Positions 1-12,362 of a stretch of DNA of 64,000 bases are shown one piece after another; position 1 is the first letter of the stretch, and every line of letters starts with the position of its first letter. Under the pieces are notes generated by a model. It searched no databases. It worked only from the letters and a program-made list of their open reading frames with translations, and had not been told where the DNA came from. The stretch spans positions 1,240,001 to 1,304,000 of the forward strand of contig JALECJ010000005.1 in the NCBI GenBank assembly GCA_023515745.1, written 5' to 3'. Source of the stretch: Amoeboaphelidium protococcarum. Lineage: Eukaryota > Aphelidiomycota > Aphelidea. Made by a program: the position numbers and the translations under genes.

Positions 1-1980
1 GTTGGCAATGATGCTAGACTTTTGATGTAAGATTATAATCTAATGGTTGAATCTGTGGAAGATCTTGCCAAGATTGCGAAAGATAAAGGCCTTATTTCAT
101 CTGCTAAAGTTAGTCTGCGTACTCTCACTCAGTAGTTTTTGGGGTTTGATCTTGATAAAGATGAAGGTGTAAGAGGCTCGAAATGGAGCGCAAGAAAACT
201 AACAGAATTATAGATTACATATGCAGCGAGAGATGCTGTAGCCTCTTTGTCAGTCTACGAAGCAATAGTGTCTGGGAAGACGCAGTTCACTTTGCCTTCC
301 AGTGTAAATGAAGTTGATTCTGAAATTTAATCTCCTCAAAGTGAATCTACTGACCATGCATCTTTTCCTGTTGGTGGTGATGGGTGCTCCAGAGTTAAGT
401 TGGACGCGTGGCATGCTATGAAGAGAATTTGCACTCCAAGACATCATGCTTTCCAGTATGAGTTCTGCTCCTAACTCCGTGACGCTATCTTTGTTGTCAA
501 TCAGGAGGATGCGAATGACGTTGCTCGTGTTTTGAACTTGAAGGGTCTAAACTACGACGATGTGATGTAAAGTAAGCCTGACTATATACTGCAGCGTGTC
601 CGTAGATTAATCCCACCTGCACCTGTTCTTGTTGAGAGATTGCGGCATGTCCTGTTGGAATTTAGTCAGGACAAATACACCGACCCTGATAGTGGGAAGC
701 CATTGCTGGATTCTGTGGCCAAAGAGGAGTTTGCCAAACTACTTATTCACGCTGGCAGAGGCTGTCTTAGTGATCCTCAAAGCATTTCCCTCTATTATGA
801 GAAAGGCAAGGACAAGGATGGTCTAACTTTGTACAGATGTATTCGTGGGTCTAGTAGTGTGGAAGGTGCCGTTCATTAGAAGCTGGCAATGAAGTTCTAA
901 CCTTGGAATGCGGGACCAAAGTATGCTGATCTGGCAGCTGCTGTTCTGAGGCATCGCTATAATGTGAGAGCATCTTAGAGAAATCGTCCTGGCTTTCCTA
1001 CTATTGGACATTATAATCATGATTTGATTGACAAGATTCAGGATATAACTCAAAAGATTTATGGTCTGTCTGTTCATGATTGGTGGACTCCTATCAACTA
1101 GTTGAAGTTACATGGCGAATCGTTTGGTATTTTGCCCGTGGTCTCCACTGATTAGCAAGTCAATGTGAGTGTCTCTGATCCGAGGATTGAGAAGTATACG
1201 GAATCCATGAAGTATTTGGCTGTAAAAATGAAAACTCTCATACCTCATCTGCCAATATATAGTGTTGAAGAGATGAAGTGTTTCAATGTCAGTGTGTCGA
1301 AATATATGCGCGGCACGTTTAAGTAGATTGACTACAAGTTGTTTGCTGATGACTGGAATGCTGGCAGATTGAAGGGAAAGCCTGACGGAATCTCAATCAC
1401 ATGCAAGCTGCCAGAACATTTGGAGTCGTATTACAAGACGTTTTTGAAGGCTCTCACTAGAAAGAACGCGATCAGCTTCCACTCATTGTCTCTGTAAATG
1501 GTGAAACATTAGCTAAGTGCAACTGTAGCATTGGATCATCACTTTCCGGCTGTTGGTGAGAGTAAGTAGCTCTACCCTGATAGAATGATCACTCTGTTGG
1601 CCAATCCTGTAGCCAACGAACTAGATGAGCAGCTGGATCTGGATGCGATCGTTGATGATGAGGAGTCTGTTGTAGTAGAATAATCCTCGTCTTTAACAGT
1701 GCGCTAAGTTGGATTCGTCAGCAATGAGGTGGTGCCTCAAATGCGTGGACAGACTGATCTTACTCCGGCCGTAACGGACTCAGGAATCTAGAAGAATTTG
1801 CGCTTAGACAAGAAGTGTAAGAATTGTGGTCTCAGAATCAGTCAAGGCTGTAACGGTGGAACAAGATCGAAATGCGTGCTTGAAGGCGGTCCTGTTCCGA
1901 AACAGTTTCAAAGTTGATCATTCTCGCCGATGCAGGAGTTTATAAATAGACTCACGCCACTCCATGATACTCTGTAATGA
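1..1980 (+). CDS. 3'-5' exonuclease-domain protein, 5'-truncated by window edge
   Basis: One open frame from base 1 to a TGA at 1978-1980 (659 codons in window) with many in-frame TAA/TAG read as Gln; the start lies upstream. The first ~80 residues look like the end of a DEDDy exonuclease domain (RNase D/WRN type), with the motif YAARDA near residues 73-78 (Y-x3-D). The middle part (about residues 190-350) contains a block with R-G-S-S-S-V-E-G-A-V-H followed by L-R-H-R-Y-N, which recalls a region I associate with exonuclease/transposon-like proteins of fungi, but I cannot name the family. Near the C terminus are cysteines C-x2-C...C...C (about 601-620), possibly a zinc ribbon. No introns, unlike many neighbours. 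Likely an accessory or mobile-element-derived gene; the exonuclease assignment is moderate because catalytic motifs I and II lie outside the window. Confidence 0.6.
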
Positions 1981-2618
1981 AATCAGATGATTAAAATATC
2001 TTCCTCTATAATTCTCTCCCCCCCCCCCTTCTTCCTCTTCCTCCCCCTCTTTACGTCGAATTTTTGATTAATTTTTTCAAAAATCCTGGTGCACGAATGG
2101 TAAATTTTTCGAATATCAGGGCGTGTTTAAGATCTGTTTGAACATTTTCGAGGCATATTTTACAATCGTTTATTTGGTACCAAAGAGTACTGAAAAAGTA
2201 TGATCATTTTCATTATATCATTATGACAATAATGATAAAATAGGATCATTTTCAGTTTGGTACCAAATAAACGATATTACTTCTAACATCAACATTGACC
2301 AAGAAGCCAGAATATTTTGATGCGAAAAACTCGTGTACGTCATTGTATATTATGTGCACACAATGTGTGGCCATTTAAATAATATTTGCATTCTGAATTT
2401 CATCCTAGTAGTATAAATATAGCCCGGTTAGCAACCACTTTGATTATGGGCGAATCTCAGCGTAACCACTTTCCTAACAGTATTTAGTGTTTTGATTTGA
2501 TTAACAATCACACCACCTTTCATTCACCTTATCCCGCTAACTCTTAGCAGCTTTGTATATTAATTTATCTATCGACTCGAATACTCAATTTTTAGCATAT
2601 CTGTTACATCATTGAAGT
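1981..2618. other. Intergenic, with C-tract and foldback repeat
   Basis: No gene seen. A run of 11 C at about 2018-2028 in a pyrimidine-rich stretch follows the upstream stop codon, then AT-rich sequence with a foldback at 2165-2275. The last ~200 bases are presumably the promoter and 5' UTR of the PH-FHA gene. Confidence 0.5.
2165..2275. repeat. Foldback element (111 bp, 20-bp perfect arms)
   Basis: Bases 2165-2184 and 2256-2275 are perfect inverted copies of each other (arm ATCGTTTATTTGGTACCAAA). The inner parts also pair imperfectly (TGATCATTTTC against a complement near 2235-2253), so nearly the whole 111 bp can fold on itself. This is the shape of a small non-autonomous foldback/MITE. 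No target-site duplication is evident, and a terminator-like hairpin or cruciform is the alternative. Confidence 0.6.
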
Positions 2619-4336
2619 ATGGCACCTGGCCCAGCAGCGACAACTTTTAGCGTAAGTATCATTGTTGATCACTATTGATCATAAAAATGAATTATATCGA
2701 GTGTAGAATGGACCTAATATCAAACTTGGAGCAATGAAGAAGAAATGTAATGGTGGATTTACCAAATGGGGTCTTCGATACTTGATACTGGACAAGGTGG
2801 GAAGAGTGCTCCATTATTATCATACTCCTAAAGTAATTTGTATATTTATATTCTGATTATGTTTCAATTTGTCATCAATCATTGTGAATGATCGGTTCAC
2901 TTTATCTCTCCTATGTGTAGGATCAATCTCCAAGAAGATCACTCGATCTGACCGTCTGCGTAATCTCCAGACTGACACCGGAAGAAAGTCCGAAAGAGCC
3001 TGGCTTTAAAATAACAATCCCGAATGTGCGAGAATTGATCTTTGTCGGCACTAATGCTGCGGTGGTGGATGATTGGATCAATGCTCTGTTTCAGGCGAAA
3101 GCTCCTTCTCAGCCTGTGGCGGCTTAATCCTATGGAGGCAACAGTTAAGGCACAAACGTTCAAAAGGCTCCGACTGATCAATTCTCATACAATGGGCCAA
3201 CTCTAGCTGTGCTCCCTGGTCGTAATCAGATGGGTCAGATGATGCAACAAGATCCGGCTGCGATGTAGTAGTAGCAACTACAGTAGCAGCAGTAAATGAT
3301 GCAGTAGTAGTAATAGCAACAGTAAGCACAATCACAGACTAGATAGGCTCCGGCAATGATGAACCAGGCTATGAATCCCATGTAATAGAATATGCAATAG
3401 TAGGCCAGAATGCCACAGCCTCAAGTGTCATCGGCTAGATCTACTCAGAGCACTTTCACCGATGGATAATCTGCTAACAACACCACACTGGTTGCCGGTC
3501 AGGGTGATACCAACTCGACGCTTGTTGCCGGTGGCGGAGGCGGTGGAAATAAGAAGGTGCCATCTAATTAGCCAGTCACGTTTATAATCATGACTCCTGA
3601 TAACAAGAAATTCTCACCTATTGAGAAGCCAGTAGTATCTATTCTGAAAATTGGTAGATTTGTGGGTAGTGCGCCGCAGTCTGATGAGATGATCACGTTC
3701 AAGAGTAAGGTGATCAGTCGAAATCATGCCGAGATTTGGAGCGTGAATGGCGAGGTTTACATTAGAGATACGCGATCATAGTCTGGTACATTCTTGAATG
3801 CTATGCGTCTGAGTGAACCGGGTAAAGAGAGTAAACCGTACAGATTGAAGCCTGGTGATGTGATATAATTTGGTGTGGATTATAAGGGAGCCACTGAGGA
3901 TAATGCTAGGTGCATCAGTGTCAGAATTGATCTCAAATCTAGAATGGTTGAGTAGCCTGATGGCATGATGGGCGGTATGGGTGGCGGAATGAAGTCATAG
4001 TAAGGTGAAGAGACTTTGATTGGTGGTGGGGCTAATAATGGAGGTTCTACTGATGCTACTTTGGTCGGCGCTGGCGCTAGAGGAACCAAGATGTCTGACA
4101 AGACTATCGTTGGAGATGCCAACTAGGATTCGACCTTTTACAATCCCGCACCGGGAATGATGCCTAATAATGGCATGTAGTAGTAGTAGTAAATGATGCA
4201 GCAGTAATAGTAATAGCAAATGATGACCGGACAAATGATGATGCCACCTGGTTAGACTGGAGTTATGATGGGTCCTGGTATGATTGCGCGACCAGGCGTC
4301 ACCATGTTGGCGCGACCACCGATGAACTAGTTCTGA
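2619..4336 (+). CDS. PH and FHA domain protein, Gln-rich
   Basis: Three exons: 2619-2651, 2707-2832 and 2921-4336 (524 aa); introns of 55 and 88 nt are phase 0, start GTAAGT/GTAATT and end GTGTAG. Residues ~20-125 look like a pleckstrin-homology domain: G-x-x-K-K-K start, F-T-K-W-G-L-R-Y-L strand, and a closing helix with V-V-D-D-W-I-N-A-L. A Gln/Met-rich linker (residues ~145-240, written mostly with TAA/TAG) leads to a forkhead-associated domain with I-G-R-F-V-G, S-R-N-H-A-E-I and T-R-S-Q-S-G-T-F-L-N, the pThr-binding core. Tail is Gly/Met/Gln-rich. A PH-FHA pair suggests a phosphopeptide-reading adaptor at a membrane; I do not recognise an orthologue. Confidence 0.85.
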
Positions 4337-4614
4337 CAATGATGATGTTAATGTTGAGCGAGAATAACGGGATTAATAGAGTGGAAATATGCCAAAATCT
4401 AGATTTTACTGGTATTCTTGCATTGTTTTTTGGTTTTTATTTAGGCACAATATGCTTTTGATTTTACTCCATTGTAGCATTAAAGTGGAGTGTTTTAAGA
4501 AGCAACCTTTCAGTTGAACGCGACAAGTTTTTCATCTCATCTCATTCAACGTTGAAACCTCCGCTATACAGAATATACCAAGTAATTGGAATAAGATAGA
4601 AATTAAAATTGAAT

Positions 4615-5928
4615 ATGTCTGAAGAAACTCCGCAATAATAAAATAAAACAGAAGCTATGCGCTAGTGGATCGATGGTGTGTCTTAGAACATTAAAGCGAC
4701 TGTTCGGGGTGCTATAAACAGCTGAAGCCAGGCCTCCCACTAGTTCTGGGCGTACACCTCATCATCTTCCTCTGTGAAATAGCTGATGCTTTTTGATGAA
4801 TTATTTCTCAATGAGGAAAGTGATAATGACACCAGGTGGCCAGCGAAGCTAGTGGGAAAGTTTCAAGATATAATATATATTTCATATCGGCGGTAGATGA
4901 CGGGTGGTTCACAGTTTGACAGCGATGCCGGATGGGGATGTATGATTCGCTGCGGTCAAATGCTTATGGCTAGAGCTTTATAGATGAGATTCTAAATGCT
5001 AAATGACAGAAATTAATCTGAAGCACGTCTCCAAGTTATTAGAATGTTCTTGGACACTACATCATCTCAGTATTCAATTTAAAACTTGTGTGCAGTCGCT
5101 TCATAGTACTATGGCAAAGCTGAGCGTACATGGCATGGACCATCAACTATCGCCAATGTTCTCAAACATATATGCAATTCAGGTCTAGATATTGACAATG
5201 ATAACAAGAAGGATAATTCTTCATAAGAAAGATAACTCCGAGTTGTTATATCTCAAGATTCTACTCTATACTTGGATTAGATGTCAGAGGTTATTCAAGA
5301 TGGCAATTCACTCCTGGTACTTGTTCCTACTAGGCTGGGCATTGATCAAGTCAACTAGATTTATCATGATAGCATAAGATTGTGTCTTACCTGTCGATGG
5401 TCTGTCGGTATTGCTGGGTAAGAATATATTTCATACATTTTGGTATTCATAGTCTCATAGTTTAGAGTTGTATGTAGGGGTAAACCTAATTCTGCTTTCT
5501 ATTTTGTGGGACTTGAAACAAGGGACAATCTTTTATACTTGGACCCTCATTATGTACAAGATGCTGTATCTTTATCTTAGGATGGCTCAATGGCGGACAC
5601 TGACTTGGCTACTTATAGTCAACGCGTACCTAAAAGCCTGGACATATCGCGACTCGATCCGTCAATGCTTCTAGGATTTTACATTCTTGATGAAGAAGAG
5701 CTGATGGAATTTTACGCGTACTTTAAGACTGATGATGATGATAATGCTCACTCCAGCTCAGATAAGAAGAAGCGAGGATAAGAACACGCTTTTAAAATCA
5801 TGAAGAAATTTGTAGACTTTGACGATGCTATTGATGATGTGCTGGACGAGTCAGAGTTTGAACAGACTGAAGATGAAGAGAGGGAGCAGAAACCTGCTGC
5901 TAGTAATGATCAACTCTCTTACTCATGA
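4615..5928 (+). CDS. ATG4: ATG4 autophagy cysteine protease (in-frame TGA near N terminus)
   Basis: Peptidase C54, which processes and delipidates ATG8. Catalytic Cys lies in S-D-A-G-W-G-C-M-I-R (codon 109) and the Asp-His pair in L-L-Y-L-D-P-H (codons ~290-292); W-H-G-P-S-T-I-A and G-G-K-P-N-S-A-F-Y-F-V-G are family signatures. A 60-nt intron (5418-5477, GTAAGA...TATGTAG, phase 2) must be removed to give the G-G-K-P motif. Reading from ATG 4615 meets one in-frame TGA at 4723-4725 (codon 37), before the protease domain. The first downstream Met is at about 4783 (V-K-Q-L-M-L-F-D), which would still keep the whole core. Acidic C-terminal tail. Function secure; the exact start is uncertain. Confidence 0.88.
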
Positions 5929-6348
5929 ATGCTACTGGTCGCTTTAATTCATTTCAGTATGTTCAATAATTATTAAATTTGTATTCTATTACTCAGTTGA
6001 ATATTTATTCTTTAAGTGATTAATGATGATGATGGATCTAAGAGAAAGGGTGGCGTTCGATTTCTGCCTATTCTCGTTTCTCTGATATTTCGCTCACTCC
6101 TGTTATGATTTGATCAGTCTTGTCGTGTGATCTCTCTCCGTCTTTCTCTCCTTTACTCTCTCTCTCCTTACTGCAAATTCGCCAGTTTCTTGTACGCTTT
6201 TGCTTTCATACTTAACGACTTGCGTTTGCTTTTGTATCCGCGCGGATTAGGCTACTTGGCTGTTGAAATTATATCTCCTTCGCAACCGCATCATTTTGTA
6301 CCTAATTTACAACTTCTTTGCGTATAATTGCATTTAATAATAACTAAA
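5929..6348. other. Intergenic, polypyrimidine-rich
   Basis: No gene seen. A CT-rich stretch at about 6127-6172 lies ~180 bases before the next start codon and probably belongs to that gene's promoter/5' UTR. Confidence 0.4.
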
Positions 6349-8550
6349 ATGGTTGGAGTAAGTGCTGGTTCTCCATCTCATGTACAATAATAGCAACCTC
6401 AGCTGTAGCAGTTGCAAGATGTTGAGGAAACTTCTCTCTCACCCGCTGATCTGATGTATCTGTTGCGGTATAGGTTCTTGGATGTGCTCTTGATTGATCT
6501 GAGTCCTCAACGATCTGTGGGTAATAATGGTGAGGAAGTGGATGCTCTTGGTACGGCGTGTATATATGGTTCTTATCAGCTCAGCGATCTTGGCCAATAG
6601 TTGTATGACATGCCTAGTCCTGGTTCTGCTATTTATTCTATTACTTGTCACACGAAACTGCGATCTCTACTCAGTAATCTGCAGTGTCCTTTCGTTGTTA
6701 TTTGCGACAATTTAACACAAGATAGTTCAGCTAAATCCTCCGATGCGACTCGTAATCATAATGGTCATGTAGAATAGTCTCATAATTAGAATGGATCTTC
6801 CGCTGTTTAAAGTGAATCTTCTTTACCATTAAATTGTCCAGCGATAACATGCGTAAAGATGATCAAACAGGTGGAGAAGCTTACCTCGGATAGTAGACGA
6901 CATGGATCTTCGTCCGTGACTGGGAAGTTTAAAGCCAGGTGGTTCAAGTACTTGCGCGGAGGTAAATCTGCCTTTAAATCGTAGTATCCGTTCATGTTCA
7001 CCTCTAGTATACCCGCTGATATTATTAAGATTGCAGAATCTATGGATATTATTGATAGTGACTCGCCCGTTACTGGTAATGCTAATACAGGTTTGCCAGC
7101 TAATCCATCCAGAAATGCTACAGCGTCATAGATATCATTGCAAGTGGCTCTGAATGGAAACACTAATGATGATCCTCCATGTGCTATAATTCCAGATTTT
7201 CTGTATCTGGGTGGCATTCAGTCTACGCGTCTATCTGAATTGGAGTAGAATGGGATTTGCCACATACTGTCGCTGGGCGAGTATCCTCTGATTTTAGATC
7301 CTGAGCAGAGTGGTAGAGGGTCATTTGTTAATGCTCTGGACGATCATAAAGAGTTATGGGAATTGGAAGAGTAAAGTCATGGTACTGATTGGCTGTCTGA
7401 GCCTCAGCTCTTTTCCCCACTAACCAGTCCGCTGTCATAGACTGGGGGTAGTGGTAGTGGTGGTGGATCTTTAGTATCAAATGTAACATCTTCAACTTCA
7501 GGTAAGAGATCAACAGCCAGCAATAAAAGACAATGCCCATCGTACACTATATACAGACTGAACAGTAAGCAAGCTGAGTAGCAATTTCATATTCACCATT
7601 TTGAGATTGAAGATGCTTCTCATTCACCTATAGAATCTCTATTCAAGGTTACATCTGCTCTGATTGCGTCTTTATAGTCACAGAAGCAGAAGGTTCTTGT
7701 TCACTGTTACGGAGGAGTGTCTAGAAGTGCAACCGTAGTCCTGGCGTATCTCATGACGCGCTATAACTGTTTAGATTTGACCTCCACGTTGTAATTTATT
7801 AGACTTTAGGTGGTGGGAGGTTCAGATTCTGGCGATTGTCATTAGAAACTGTCAATTTTGTAAGACAAGCTGTCGCGACACGATCTATCCATCGAGTAGT
7901 GTCTTATACCTAATGGTCCCATGACTTTGGCTGAAGCTTTTGCCACGGTGTTTAGATAGAGGCCATGGATTAGACCGAATGATGGATTTTGGTAAAAGTT
8001 GGAGGCTCTGGAGATTGATGAACGTCTTGTATCTGTGGCCAGGAATATATCTCGCCAGTACAGTAGAGGTGGTGTTAGTCTTTCTAGTGCAGCATCGAGT
8101 CCGAACAAGAGTTTAAGTAGTAGTGTTCACACCACTCCGGCTGCATCATCTGTCACTAGTCCTGTGGATAAGAAGCACACCCATGATGGTCTTTTGCCTT
8201 TGCATCTCAGAAGGAGGTCTCTTGTTAATTCTTTAAATAATGTCAATAGCGGTTAAACATCGCAAAGCTAGTCCTAGTCTGAATCAAGTCAGTAGAATTT
8301 GCGTAGTACCCAATAGTAATAGTAATAGTAATCTTAGTAGGTGGAATATGTACAAGTCAAGACTGCCTCTTGGGACCGTGGCCGGAGACATAAGCGATCA
8401 GAGACGCTGCGAGTAATGGAGCAAGAAGCACTGGCTTTGAGTGAAGGTACGCTGAGCCGGGTTGTTATGCGTGGATGTCGGGTGGAACGGGTGCGTCAAT
8501 GGCTACTCATCCGTATGCTATACGAACTCTTCAACAATGACGATTCGTGA
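6349..8550 (+). CDS. Rhodanese-like plus dual-specificity phosphatase (MKP-type)
   Basis: Intronless, 733 aa. After a Gln-rich leader, residues ~25-125 resemble a rhodanese/CH2 domain (L-L-I-D-L-S-P-Q-R, later P-F-V-V-I-C-D). A phosphatase domain follows from about residue 280: P-D-F-L-Y-L-G-G-I, then the active-site loop H-C-Y-G-G-V-S-R-S (HCx5R, about residues 452-460) and A-T-V-V-L-A-Y-L-M, interrupted by a Ser/Gly-rich insert. A rhodanese domain before a DSP is the architecture of MAP-kinase phosphatases, so dephosphorylation of a MAPK is the likely role (inference). The C terminus (from ~residue 550) is Ser/Gln-rich and then basic. The general acid Asp was not assigned. Confidence 0.85.
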
Positions 8551-8832
8551 TTTTATGATTATTTATCAGATTGATTACACTAATTTTATTCTTATTTGTT
8601 CAGTTAAAGTATCTCAGGTTTCAATATACATTGTACTTAGTCTATCATCATCTATTGATCACTTCTTTCGTTAAATCAAACGATCTTTTAAGCGCGGCGA
8701 AAACTCTTCCTTTTGTCTTTGCTTGTGTTCCATCTTTAACACTTAACACTTATCATTATTTATTATTGTTACTGCATTTTAACTGGATTCCTTTTTAATA
8801 TCATTTTCTGAAATTTAATAATAAATTCAATT

Positions 8833-11227
8833 ATGAAGAGAGCTGCTGTTGGATCAGTCTCAAAAGACATGCTGGTATGATGTGTGATTTTATCAAGTTG
8901 ATTGATATCTTTACCGCGTGTACATCAACTAAATAAGCGGGTGTGTGTGTGTAGAGTATAATGCCTATAGGAGGCGGATAAGAAGTGGGAAGAAGTTGTA
9001 TAGTATTGTAGTATAAAGGCAAGAATATTATGCTTGATTGTGGAATTCACCCGGCATATAACGGTATTAGTGCATTGCCGTTCTTTGATGAAATAGATCC
9101 CGCCTCTATTGATCTCTTGCTAATAACACAGTAAGTTATTATCACCATTATTATATGAAAAGTATACTTTAACATGTCTATTATGGTCTTATTGTTTATT
9201 GTAGTTTCCATCTAGATCATGCTGCATCACTGCCATACTTCATGTAGAAGACTTAATTTAAAGGGAAAGTGTACATGACACATCCCACAAAGGCCATATA
9301 TAAATGGTTATTGTCTGATTTTGTTCGTGTTAGCACAAGTAACCAGGATGATGAGGATATGCTGTATAATGAGCACGATCTAGCATTGAGTTACGAGAGG
9401 ATAGAGACTATAGATTTTCACTAAACGATAGAGTATGAAGATATCAAGTTCACGGCGTACAATGCAGGTCATGTCTTGGGTGCTGCAATGTTTGTCATTG
9501 AAATCGCTGGCACCAAGATATTTTATACGGGAGATTACTCGCGTGAAGAGGATAGGCACTTGATGGCCGCAGAGAGACCGCCACATCTAATACCGGATGT
9601 TATGATATGCGAGTCCACTTACGGTGTGTAGACTAATGAACCGCGTGGCACCAGAGAGAAGCGATTCACCGGTCTGGTGTAGGAGATTGTATAGCGTGGT
9701 GGTAGATGTTTAATACCAGCATTTGCTCTGGGGCGCGCATAGGAACTGCTGCTTATTTTGGATGAACACTGGCAGTCTCGACCAGATCTGCAATCTATCC
9801 CTATCTATTATGCTTCCGCCCTCGCAAAGAAGTGTATGGCTGTGTATTAGACGTACATCGGGATGATGAACAACAAGATCAAGTAGCAATTTGCATCCGG
9901 AGTTAATCCATTTGTATTTAAACATATCAGTAACTTGAAGTCTATTGATTAATTTGATGATAATGGCCCATGTGTGATGATGGCGTCCCCTGCGATGTTG
10001 CAGAGTGGCTTATCACGAGAGCTCTTTGACCGGTGGTGTGGCGATAAGAGGAATGGAGTCATTATACCTGGCTATGTGGTGGAAGGTACTCTAGCCAAGT
10101 CTATTCTGCTACAACCTGATGAGGTGGTCACTAGAGATGGAAAACGGCAGCCTCTAAGACTGAAGGTTGAATATATTTCATTCAGTGCTCACGTTGATTA
10201 TTCATAGAATAGTGAGTTTATTGATGAGATGCGACCTGTGAATCTGGTGCTGGTTCATGGTGAATAGCACGAAATGATGCGCCTCAAGCATGCTCTTGTA
10301 GATAAGTATTCAGGCAATAAAGCTAGTGCTTCGTTACGGAGAGATATGAAGATTTGGTCTCCCAAGAATGCTGAGGCTGTAGAGTTATACTTTCGAGGTG
10401 AGAAGATGGCCAAAGCTATTGGTAGTATTGTAGCATAACCACCTCAGGAGGGATAGCGGATGTCTGGTATCTTGGTGAATAAGCAGTTCCAGTATCACTT
10501 GCTTGATAGTGAAGATTTGGCTGAATTTACAGAAGTGAAGTCTACAATGATTTTGCAACGGCAGTGTATTGCATATAATGGAACATTCTCGTTGCTTTAA
10601 CATCACTTGGAAGCTGCATTTGGCCGTTGTAATTCTGCGGACGATAATTCCTAAGAGTCTCCTTCAGACCACGATTAGAGTAATAAACCAAAAGCATTAC
10701 GAGTCTTGGATGCAGTTGAAGTTCGATAACATACACAGGGTCAACTTTTGCTGGAATGGGAAGGAAGCCTTCTCAATGATATACTGGCTGATGCTGTAAT
10801 GGCTCTTATCTTTAAAATTGAAAGTCACCCAGTCTCTGTAAAGTTGACGAAATCGGATCATCACCACCATCACCATCACACAGATCATAATGATAGTGAT
10901 TAATGTCATAGCAAGGCTGTGGATGACTGCATAATGCCACTCCATACGGATCAGTATTTATCAACTCCACAGGACAAGATCAAGTTTGTGCACGAGTGTT
11001 TGAAGGCGCACTTCAATAAATCGCAGGAAGATGAAGAGTCTGTGCTAGTTGACCAAGAGTAATAAACTGCGGAAGTCAAGACTAGATTCGGCACAGCTAA
11101 AATTGATTTAAAGTCTCTAGAGATTGTGGAATGTGATGATGATGTCTTGAAGGAGCAGCTACTTACCCTGCTACCATAAGTACTTCTAACTGCCATGCCT
11201 CTTGGTGAACCGTGGAGTCTCCAATGA
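8833..11227 (+). CDS. CPSF3: CPSF73/Ysh1, pre-mRNA 3'-end endonuclease
   Basis: Three exons: 8833-8874, 8955-9130 and 9205-11227 (746 aa); introns 80 and 74 nt, both ending TGTAG. Metallo-beta-lactamase plus beta-CASP nuclease that cleaves pre-mRNA at the poly(A) site. Zinc ligands visible: H-F-H-L-D-H (residues 73-78, split by intron 2), [17 protein letters not shown], then the beta-CASP motifs [17 protein letters not shown], and S-A-H-V-D-Y; L-V-H-G-E closes the catalytic part. The Gln in G-R-A-Q-E is encoded by TAG, supporting the code. C-terminal CPSF73-100 domain is present and carries a run of seven His. Tail-to-tail with riboflavin kinase. Confidence 0.96.
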
Positions 11228-11315
11228 TTATTTTGGTATTTGCTAAGAGTTCTAATTAATTAAAAGTCATATGGAAATAAAGATTGTGTAAATGCATACA
11301 TTTTACATTCTATAA

Positions 11316-11894
11316 TCAATTACGATAAATAAGACGCTTTTAATCTTGTTAACTCTTAAGCAGTCTCTATGCAGTCTCAATATCAGAGTGAATCTCTTTA
11401 ATCAGCGCGTCCAGCGATTCGAAATCTCGCTCAGGTCGAATGTAACCGAGAACTGCCACAGTCAGCAGCTGACCATAGAAATCATTAGCAAAATGATGGA
11501 TAATATGCACTTCCTACAATATCCGCATCTCACATTCACATACAAATCATACGATTAAAAGATTACATCATACCGCTGATTATTTTTCATTCTTGTAGTA
11601 CGGGTTCCAGCCGACTGACATGACCATCGGATATACTCTATCGCTTAAGGTGTCAGCTTCGACATGATTATATTCTTGAATAGAGTCAGATGATTAAGCA
11701 TTATCATCGGAAATAGCATCGGCAACAGTGGCCCAGCCATAGTAAATACCGTTCTCCAGTTGTGAACACTTTGATAACACAACGTCATCGGGGAAATTAG
11801 CTGTCGGTATGCCCAACTCTTTACTTCCCCGTCCGAAGCCTTTCACAACATGGCCGCTGATTACCAGCGGGAACTACTATAAGGATTGTGTCAT
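11316..11894 (-). CDS. FMN1: Riboflavin kinase
   Basis: ATP-dependent conversion of riboflavin to FMN. Two exons on the minus strand (11574-11894 and 11316-11513, 60-nt intron, GTATGA...TTGTAG), 172 aa, the normal size of a monofunctional eukaryotic enzyme. Signature [16 protein letters not shown], then [10 protein letters not shown] (the PTAN motif), [17 protein letters not shown], and across the splice junction K-S-A-E-V-H-I, with F-Y-G-Q-L-L-T-V and G-Y-I-R-P-E-R-D-F downstream. The last codons contain TAA/TAG as Gln before TGA 11316-11318. The 3' end faces the CPSF73 stop 88 bases away. Confidence 0.95.
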
Positions 11895-12362
11895 GACTTT
11901 TTTACGATTTGAGATTTATAAAGTGAATCTTTCACGCCGCGCGATATAATTCTCGGCGCGAATGGCAGAGAAAATTTAATTGAAAGCGACCGCGCTAGTT
12001 GTTGTAACGACTGTTGAATCAAAGGGGCTTGTAAAGGTATGGATGTTGGTTAATATTGGGAACGTACTTGTCCAGCTTTCATTCAACTATGATGATAAAC
12101 CATTTATTTACACTATTTCTGCCAAGAATGCCAATGAGCGTGAAAAATGCTGCTAGAGGTAACTAAGGAACTTGAGATGTGATTGAAAAATAGCATTAAT
12201 GATGGTGCAATCACAAGGCTTCAGCTTATCAAGACCCCAGTGTGGCTGCATCAAAGTACCTGAAGTTACAGAATATTCTTTTACTTCTATTTGCTCTAAG
12301 TTTGGTTTCCCATACATACATATCAATTCAAAATCAATTGAAAAGTTTTAAAATCCAGTGCA
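11895..12362. other. Divergent intergenic region
   Basis: No gene seen. It separates riboflavin kinase (-) from a small unknown gene (+) and probably holds both promoters; a GC-richer patch with CGCG lies at about 11937-11995. Confidence 0.4.

Noticed and set aside
250-447. Short minus-strand frame inside the exonuclease gene
   Set aside because: It is antisense to a 659-codon frame with conserved motifs; a shadow.
4723-4725. Selenocysteine at the ATG4 TGA
   Set aside because: ATG4 has no Sec at this position, no SECIS-like structure was identified, and the codon is outside the catalytic domain.
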